A stretch of 64,000 nt of DNA, taken from NCBI RefSeq assembly GCF_014201885.1, contig NZ_JACHFN010000004.1, positions 186,001 to 250,000 of the forward strand. The letters are read 5' to 3'. This stretch comes from Deinococcus budaensis. GTDB taxonomy: Bacteria > Deinococcota > Deinococci > Deinococcales > Deinococcaceae. Below the pieces are notes generated by a model. That model was not told where the DNA came from. It saw nothing but the letters and a program-made list of their open reading frames with translations, and made no database searches. The stretch's first letter is position 1. Each line of letters begins with the position of its first letter. Shown piece after piece: positions 59,429 through 64,000 of this stretch. The position numbers and the translations under genes are program-made.

Positions 59429-61123
59429 ATGACCCACCACCGTCCCCTGCATCCCCCCCGTCCCGTCGCGCCCGCCACCCGCAGCGTGGGGCACTACTGG
59501 CCTCCCGGCAAACCGCACAACCTGACGCTGCCGCAGACCGGGCTGATGCACAACCTGCGCGTCTCGGCCGAGCGCTACCCCGACAAGGCCGCGATGTGGT
59601 TTTACGGCCGCGAGCTGAGCTACCGCGAGTTGCGCGACTCGGCCGAGCGGCTGGCCGGGCACCTCACCGCGCAGGGGGTCGTCAAGGGCGACCGGGTCGC
59701 CGTGTGGCTGCAAAACAGCCCCGCCTGGGCCGTCGCCGCGCACGCCGCCTGGCACCTGGGGGCCGTGGTGGTGCCGCTGGCGCCGATGCTCCAGGCCCGC
59801 GAGTTCGGCTTTTTCCTGCAAGACGCGGGCATCCGGGCCGGAGTGGTGGGCGCCGAGCTGTACGAAAAGGCCAAGGCAGGCGGTCTGGCCCACGCGGTCG
59901 TGGCGAACGTCATGGCGGGGACCGACCCGGCGCGGGCCGGAATCCCCCTGCCGACCGAGCTGGACGTGACCCCGGGGCTGCAAGCGGGCGACGTGACGCT
60001 GGAGCAGGCGCTGGAGGCCGCCCCCGCGCCCGCCGCCGAGGTCACCCCCGACGACCTCGCCGTGATGCCCTACACCAGCGGCACCACCGGGCTGCCCAAG
60101 GGCTGCATGCACACCCACCGCAACGTGCAGGCCAACGTGTTCGGTGCCGGGGCCTGGGTGGACGGCACGGTGGAGGACGTGTTTCTGGCCTCGCTGCCCT
60201 TTTTCCACGTGACCGGCTTTATCAACAGCCTGCTCGCGCCCCTGAACGGCGGCGGCACCATCGTGGCGATGGCCCGCTGGGACCGCGACGCGGCGCGTGA
60301 GCTGATCCGTGACCACGGGGTCACCCTCTGGACGAACACGGCGACCATGGTGATCGACCTGATGGCGTCTCCGAACTTCGACCCGGCGGACCTGGGCAGC
60401 CTGCGCAGCGTGACGGGCGGCGGCGCGAGCCTCCCGGCGGCCATCGGGCAGCGGCTGCTCGACCTGACGGGCATCACCTTTGCCGAGGGCTACGGCCTGA
60501 CCGAGACGATGGCGCAGTCGCACTCCAACCCCAAGGGGCGCCAGAAGCTGCAATGCCTGGGCGTGCCGCTGTTCGGGGTGGACGCGCGGGTGGTGGACCT
60601 CGACAGCGGCCAGGAGCTGCCTCCCGGCGAGGTCGGGGAGATCGTGATGCGCGGCGAGCAGGTCATGCAGGGCTACTGGAACCGCCCCGAGGCGACCGAG
60701 GAGGCTTTCATGCAGCTGGGCGGCCAGCGCTTTTTCCGCTCGGGCGATCTGGGCTACATGGACGAGGAGGGCTACTTCTTTTTCACCGACCGCCTCAAGC
60801 GCATGGTGAACGTGTCCGGCATGAAGGTCTGGCCCGCCGAGGTCGAGAACACGCTGCACGGGCATCCGGCGGTGCAAGAAGCCTGCGTGATCTCGGTGCC
60901 CGACGACCGCACTGGCGAACGCGCCCGCGCCCTCATCGTGCTGAAGCCCGGGCAGCAGGCGACCGCCGGGGAGATTGAGGCCTGGGCCAGAACCCAGATG
61001 GCGACCTACAAGGTCCCGCGCGACTACGTCTTTGTCGAGAGCCTGCCGCGCGGCGCCACCGGCAAGGTCGCCTGGCGGCCCCTTCAGGAACAGGCCCGCG
61101 CCGCCCTGGAGGGCCGGGCCTAA
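59429..61123 (+). CDS. long-chain fatty acid-CoA ligase (AMP-binding)
   Basis: This 564-residue ANL-superfamily enzyme activates a fatty acid to acyl-AMP and then acyl-CoA. Core motifs are YTSGTTGLPKGCMHTH (A3), GYGLTETMAQSH (A5), RSGDLGYMDEEGYFFFTDRLK (A7-A8) and the lysine in PRGATGKVAWR (A10). The LACS-like linker motif is in the A8 region. ATG 59429 has CGGAGG at the right distance; there is no signal peptide. It is monocistronic and followed by a small hairpin. Confidence 0.92.
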   Translation: MTHHRPLHPPRPVAPATRSVGHYWPPGKPHNLTLPQTGLMHNLRVSAERYPDKAAMWFYGRELSYRELRDSAERLAGHLTAQGVVKGDRVAVWLQNSPAWAVAAHAAWHLGAVVVPLAPMLQAREFGFFLQDAGIRAGVVGAELYEKAKAGGLAHAVVANVMAGTDPARAGIPLPTELDVTPGLQAGDVTLEQALEAAPAPAAEVTPDDLAVMPYTSGTTGLPKGCMHTHRNVQANVFGAGAWVDGTVEDVFLASLPFFHVTGFINSLLAPLNGGGTIVAMARWDRDAARELIRDHGVTLWTNTATMVIDLMASPNFDPADLGSLRSVTGGGASLPAAIGQRLLDLTGITFAEGYGLTETMAQSHSNPKGRQKLQCLGVPLFGVDARVVDLDSGQELPPGEVGEIVMRGEQVMQGYWNRPEATEEAFMQLGGQRFFRSGDLGYMDEEGYFFFTDRLKRMVNVSGMKVWPAEVENTLHGHPAVQEACVISVPDDRTGERARALIVLKPGQQATAGEIEAWARTQMATYKVPRDYVFVESLPRGATGKVAWRPLQEQARAALEGRA

Positions 61124-61138
61124 CCTCCCGCCGGGAGG
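61124..61138 (+). terminator. short hairpin after the acyl-CoA ligase
   Basis: CCTCCC-GCC-GGGAGG starts right after the stop codon. It has no T tail, so it is only a weak terminator candidate. Confidence 0.35.
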
Positions 61139-61244
61139 TGCCCGCCGGAGAGTGCGGCAAGGGAGAGGGGGCGGGCCAGGAACCGGCCGCTCCCTTTCTC
61201 GCCCGGTTCTCCCCCGGCGCCCCCAGCAGGACGCGGCCTCTGCC

Positions 61245-61250
61245 TACAAT
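61245..61250 (+). promoter_or_regulatory. leaderless -10 box of the histidine kinase gene
   Basis: TACAAT ends 8 nt before ATG 61259, with no Shine-Dalgarno site. Confidence 0.5.
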
Positions 61251-61258
61251 GCAGCCTG

Positions 61259-62878
61259 ATGCCGCCCCTTGCCGCGCCACCCGCGCCCGCCAACGCCCCC
61301 CCAGCCCGCCCCCGCCCCGCCCCCAGCATCGCGGCCCTGATGCTGCGGGCCTTTTCGCTGCCGCTGCTGCTGCTGATCGGGGTGGCCGCCGCCGTGATCG
61401 CGGGGGTGGAGCAAAATGCCCGCAGCGCGGCGCTGGTCACGGCGGCCCAGACCCGCCTGACCCTGATCGAGGCCATCGCCGAGGATGTGTCCGAGCTGGA
61501 AAACGGTCAGCGCGGCTTCGTGATCACCGGCGACGAGACGTTCTTGCAGCCCTACGAGCGCGGGCGGCTGGCGCTGGAAGACGACCTGCGTGAGCTGGAG
61601 GCCCGCAGCGTGACCGACCTGCAACGCCGCAACATCGGCCGGATCCGCGCGCTGACGCGAGCCTGGAACGAGCGGGCCGGGCAGCCCGAGATCGCCGCGC
61701 GGCGCTCCTCGCTGGAGGGCGCGGCGGCGCTGGTGGAGGGCAGCGACGGGCGGCGCCTGCTGGAAGAAGCCCGCAGCGTGCTGGGCGAGATGCGGACCAA
61801 CGAGAATGCCCGGCTGCGCGCTGCCGTGGCCGCCAGCACCGCGACCCTGAGCCGGGTGCAGCTGCTCACGGTGGCGGGCCTGCTGCTCTCGACCGCGCTG
61901 CTGATTCTGGCGGCCCTGCGCACCGCCCACACCCTCTCGCGCAGCGCCGCGCAGCTGATGGTGGGCGCGGAGGCGATTGCCGCCGGGGAGTACGGCGCCC
62001 GGCTGCCGCCCCTGCCGCTGCGCGAACTCAACGAGCTGGGCGGCCAGTTCCACCGCATGGCGGACGCCGTGCAAAGCCGCGAGCGGGCGCTGGAGGAAGC
62101 GGGCCAGGCTCTGCGCGCCAGCAACGAGGAACTCAGCCGCAGCAACCGCGAACTCGAGCAGTTCGCCTACGTGGCCTCGCACGACCTGCAAGAGCCGCTG
62201 CGGACCATCTCCAGCTACACCGAGCTGCTCGCGCGGCGCTACCACGGCCAGCTCGACGCCCGCGCCGACCAGTACATCGGCTTTACCACGGCGGCCACCG
62301 CCCGGCTCAAGAACCTGATTCAGGACCTGCTGGCCTACTCGCGGGTGCGCCAGTCGCAGCGCCCGCTGACCGAGGTCGATACCGCCGCGCTGGTGGAGGG
62401 GGTCATTCAGGACCTGCACGCCGAGGTCGAGGCCTCGGGCGCCACGGTCGAGCGCGGGCCGCTGCCCACCGTCCAGGCCAATCCCGACCTGCTGCGCCAC
62501 ATCTTCCTGAATCTGCTGGGCAACGCGCTGAAGTTCCGCGCCGAGGGCCGCCCGCCGCAGGTCCGGGTCTGGGCCGAGCCGGAAGTGGGCCGCCGGGAAG
62601 ACGGCGGCGCGGCGGGCTGGGCCTTTCATGTGCAGGACAACGGTATCGGCATCGAACCGCAGTATTTTGAGCGGATCTTCGGGGTCTTCCAGCGCCTGCA
62701 CGGGATGGACGAGTTTCCCGGCAGCGGCATCGGCCTCGCGGTCGCCCGCACCGCCGCCGAGCGGCACGGAGGCCAGTTCCGCGTGCAGAGCACCCCCGGC
62801 GCAGGCAGCACCTTCACCTTCACCCTTCCGCCCCCCACCCGCCCGCCCCCCGGCCCACAGGAGACCTCCCCGCCATGA
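61259..62878 (+). CDS. CHASE3-HAMP sensor histidine kinase
   Basis: This 539-residue kinase has a first span (LMLRAFSLPLLLLIGVAAAVIAGV), a CHASE3-type extracytoplasmic helical domain (SELENGQRGFVITGDETFLQPY), a second span around residue 205 and a HAMP linker. HisKA follows with phosphoacceptor His308 (VASHDLQEPLRTISSYTELL), and then HATPase (NLLGNALKFRAEG, DNGIGIEPQYFERIF, GSGIGLAVAR). This phytochrome/Hik-like kinase type commonly pairs with single-domain Rcp1 regulators; the next gene is one. The gene ends in a Pro-rich tail overlapping the regulator start. Confidence 0.93.
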   Translation: MPPLAAPPAPANAPPARPRPAPSIAALMLRAFSLPLLLLIGVAAAVIAGVEQNARSAALVTAAQTRLTLIEAIAEDVSELENGQRGFVITGDETFLQPYERGRLALEDDLRELEARSVTDLQRRNIGRIRALTRAWNERAGQPEIAARRSSLEGAAALVEGSDGRRLLEEARSVLGEMRTNENARLRAAVAASTATLSRVQLLTVAGLLLSTALLILAALRTAHTLSRSAAQLMVGAEAIAAGEYGARLPPLPLRELNELGGQFHRMADAVQSRERALEEAGQALRASNEELSRSNRELEQFAYVASHDLQEPLRTISSYTELLARRYHGQLDARADQYIGFTTAATARLKNLIQDLLAYSRVRQSQRPLTEVDTAALVEGVIQDLHAEVEASGATVERGPLPTVQANPDLLRHIFLNLLGNALKFRAEGRPPQVRVWAEPEVGRREDGGAAGWAFHVQDNGIGIEPQYFERIFGVFQRLHGMDEFPGSGIGLAVARTAAERHGGQFRVQSTPGAGSTFTFTLPPPTRPPPGPQETSPP

Positions 62879-63324
62879 CCCCTGCCCCCAAAGCCATCGA
62901 GATCCTGCTGGTCGAGGACAACCCGGCCGACATCCTGCTGACCGAGGAAGCCTTTGAGGAGGCGCACTTTCCCCACCGGCTGCACATCGCCCGCGACGGC
63001 GTCGAAGCGCTGAGCTTCCTGCGCCGCCAGGGTCTCCACGCCGGGGCGCCCACCCCCGACGTGATCTTGCTCGACCTGAACATGCCGCGCATGGGCGGCC
63101 TGGAGGTGCTCGACGTGCTCAAGGCCGACGACGCCCTGCGCAATATCCCGGTCGTGGTGCTCACCACCTCGCGCGCCGAGAGTGACATCTGGCGCAGCTA
63201 CAACCTGCACGCCAACGCCTACATCCCCAAACCCGTCACCATCAGCGAGTTCGTGGACGTGATCCGCTCGTTCGGCTCCTTCTGGTTTACCACCGTGGCC
63301 CTGTCGCCCAAGCACCAGCCCTGA
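62875..63324 (+). CDS. single-domain response regulator, Rcp1 type
   Basis: This 149-residue CheY-like protein has the acidic pair ILLVEDNPAD, phosphoacceptor Asp67 in LLDLNMPRMGG, Thr in VVLTTSRAES and Lys119 in YIPKPV. The long alpha4-beta5 insert and FWFTTVAL ending are typical of the Rcp1 family. There is no output domain, so it probably relays phosphate or acts by protein contact. It overlaps the kinase stop by ATGA. Confidence 0.94.
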   Translation: MTPAPKAIEILLVEDNPADILLTEEAFEEAHFPHRLHIARDGVEALSFLRRQGLHAGAPTPDVILLDLNMPRMGGLEVLDVLKADDALRNIPVVVLTTSRAESDIWRSYNLHANAYIPKPVTISEFVDVIRSFGSFWFTTVALSPKHQP

Positions 63325-63367
63325 GCGGCGGCCCGCCAGGAGGCGCCGGGCCGCGCGCTCCCGGCCC

Positions 63368-64000
63368 TTACTGTCCCTGGCCCAGCGAGTAGCCCGGCGC
63401 CCCGTCGAAGGTGTAGAGGTGCTCGGTCTTGATGAAGTCCAGCCCGGTGCCCAGCAGGCGCTCCAGCAGCGCCAGCACGTCCCCGTGGGTCACCGGCCCC
63501 TCGCCCAGGAAGCGGCAGCGCCAGTGGTCGGCGTGGTAGGTCTCGGGAAAGCCCTGCGGCCACACCTTGACGCCGCGGTTGGTAATCATGCTCAGTGTCA
63601 GGCGCTCGGTCTGGGCCGCTTGCAGCACCCCGGCGAGCACCTCGGGGTCGCGCCCGGCGTCCGACCACTCGAAGAAGACGTCAGTGCCGACAAGTTGTTT
63701 GGCGATGGGGGGCCGCGTGACGGGCGGGCGGTCGAGCGCCGGGGCCTGGCTGCCCAGCGCCGCCGCCGGAAGGTGGACCGGGCGCTGGCCCAGCCGCGCG
63801 ACCACCGCCTGGGCAAAGGCCTGGGTGCCCACCACCTCACGGGTGTGCTCGCCCGCGATGTCGGGGGTATGCACGCCGTCTTCCAGGGTCCGCAACCAGG
63901 CGTTCTGGATGCGCTCGGCGCACGCCGTCTCGCCCAGGTGCGCCAGCATCAGCACCGCCGCTTGCAGCAGGCCGCTGGGGTTGGCGCGGTCCTGTCCGGC
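63368..64000 (-). CDS. icd: isocitrate dehydrogenase (NADP), C-terminal part, cut by window end
   Basis: The frame is open to the right edge and shows the last part of a beta-decarboxylating dehydrogenase: DRANPSGLLQAAVLMLAHLG and GVHTPDIAGEHTREVVGT. A C-terminal extension of about 140 residues follows (TDVFFEWSD, SMITNRGVKVWPQ, DHWRCRF, KTEHLYTFDG). That extension is characteristic of the Thermus/Deinococcus NADP isocitrate dehydrogenase. It converts isocitrate to 2-oxoglutarate in the citrate cycle, supplying the substrate for the GltBD pair in this window. It is convergent with the response regulator, with a GC hairpin (GCGGCCCG/CGGGCCGC) between. Confidence 0.9.
   Translation of the reverse strand, partial: AGQDRANPSGLLQAAVLMLAHLGETACAERIQNAWLRTLEDGVHTPDIAGEHTREVVGTQAFAQAVVARLGQRPVHLPAAALGSQAPALDRPPVTRPPIAKQLVGTDVFFEWSDAGRDPEVLAGVLQAAQTERLTLSMITNRGVKVWPQGFPETYHADHWRCRFLGEGPVTHGDVLALLERLLGTGLDFIKTEHLYTFDGAPGYSLGQGQ

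Overview
This window is high-GC bacterial chromosome that looks like Deinococcus. Several things point there: monofunctional heme catalase and manganese catalase together, a complete hut pathway, a Thermus-Deinococcus-type NADP isocitrate dehydrogenase with a C-terminal extension, and many genes with a TANNNT -10 box only 5-8 nt upstream of the start codon, the leaderless-mRNA arrangement known from Deinococcus. I see no rRNA, tRNA, CRISPR array, insertion sequence, prophage or replication origin, so this is ordinary chromosome rich in operons.

Layout: (1) 1-2.5 kb, the end of an HtrA-type lipoprotein protease converging with an EAL phosphodiesterase. (2) 2.7-10 kb, a glycan-uptake operon: solute-binding protein, two permeases and three GH43 enzymes with three different predicted locations (exported, cytoplasmic, lipoprotein), but no ATPase. 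(3) 10-16.5 kb, gltB-gltD glutamate synthase. (4) 16.6-17.8 kb, an MFS transporter. (5) 17.8-24 kb (minus strand), ilvB-ilvN, a cupin gene, ilvC, a small basic protein, then leuA. (6) 24-28.5 kb, a GH2 enzyme, a phytanoyl-CoA dioxygenase-like protein, a methyltransferase and small proteins. (7) 28.8-32.3 kb, leuC, a membrane protein, leuD and leuB. (8) 32.5-36.3 kb, a GAF-GAF-GGDEF protein, two tiny single-span membrane proteins and heme catalase. (9) 36.5-43.3 kb, hutH, hutI, hutG and hutU with an IclR regulator, plus a Uma2-type nuclease gene sitting in reverse inside the hut cluster. (10) 43.3-50.1 kb, a Zn/Cd-type P1B ATPase with its operator, a duplicated DUF6766-like membrane protein, a subtilisin lipoprotein, an SDR and Mn catalase. 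(11) 50.4-57.1 kb, a SorC-family regulator with glpF, glpK and glpD and shared operators, then an ADHFE1-like dehydrogenase. (12) 57.3-64 kb, an NPCBM/delta-60-repeat lipoprotein, an acyl-CoA synthetase, a CHASE3 histidine kinase with its response regulator, and the end of an isocitrate dehydrogenase.

The most interesting signal is regulatory. The leuA, ilvB and leuC transcription units each begin with a 16-21 codon leader peptide. Each peptide has its own leaderless -10 box and a run of Leu (or Val/Leu) codons. In each, a segment just after those codons is complementary to the 5' arm of a downstream Rho-independent-type hairpin. This is a matched set of three ribosome-mediated attenuators for branched-chain amino acid synthesis, built on leaderless leader peptides. 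A second regulatory set is a repeated TGAACA-N2-TGTTCA operator at the glp promoters; a near-identical sequence lies at the metal-ATPase promoter.
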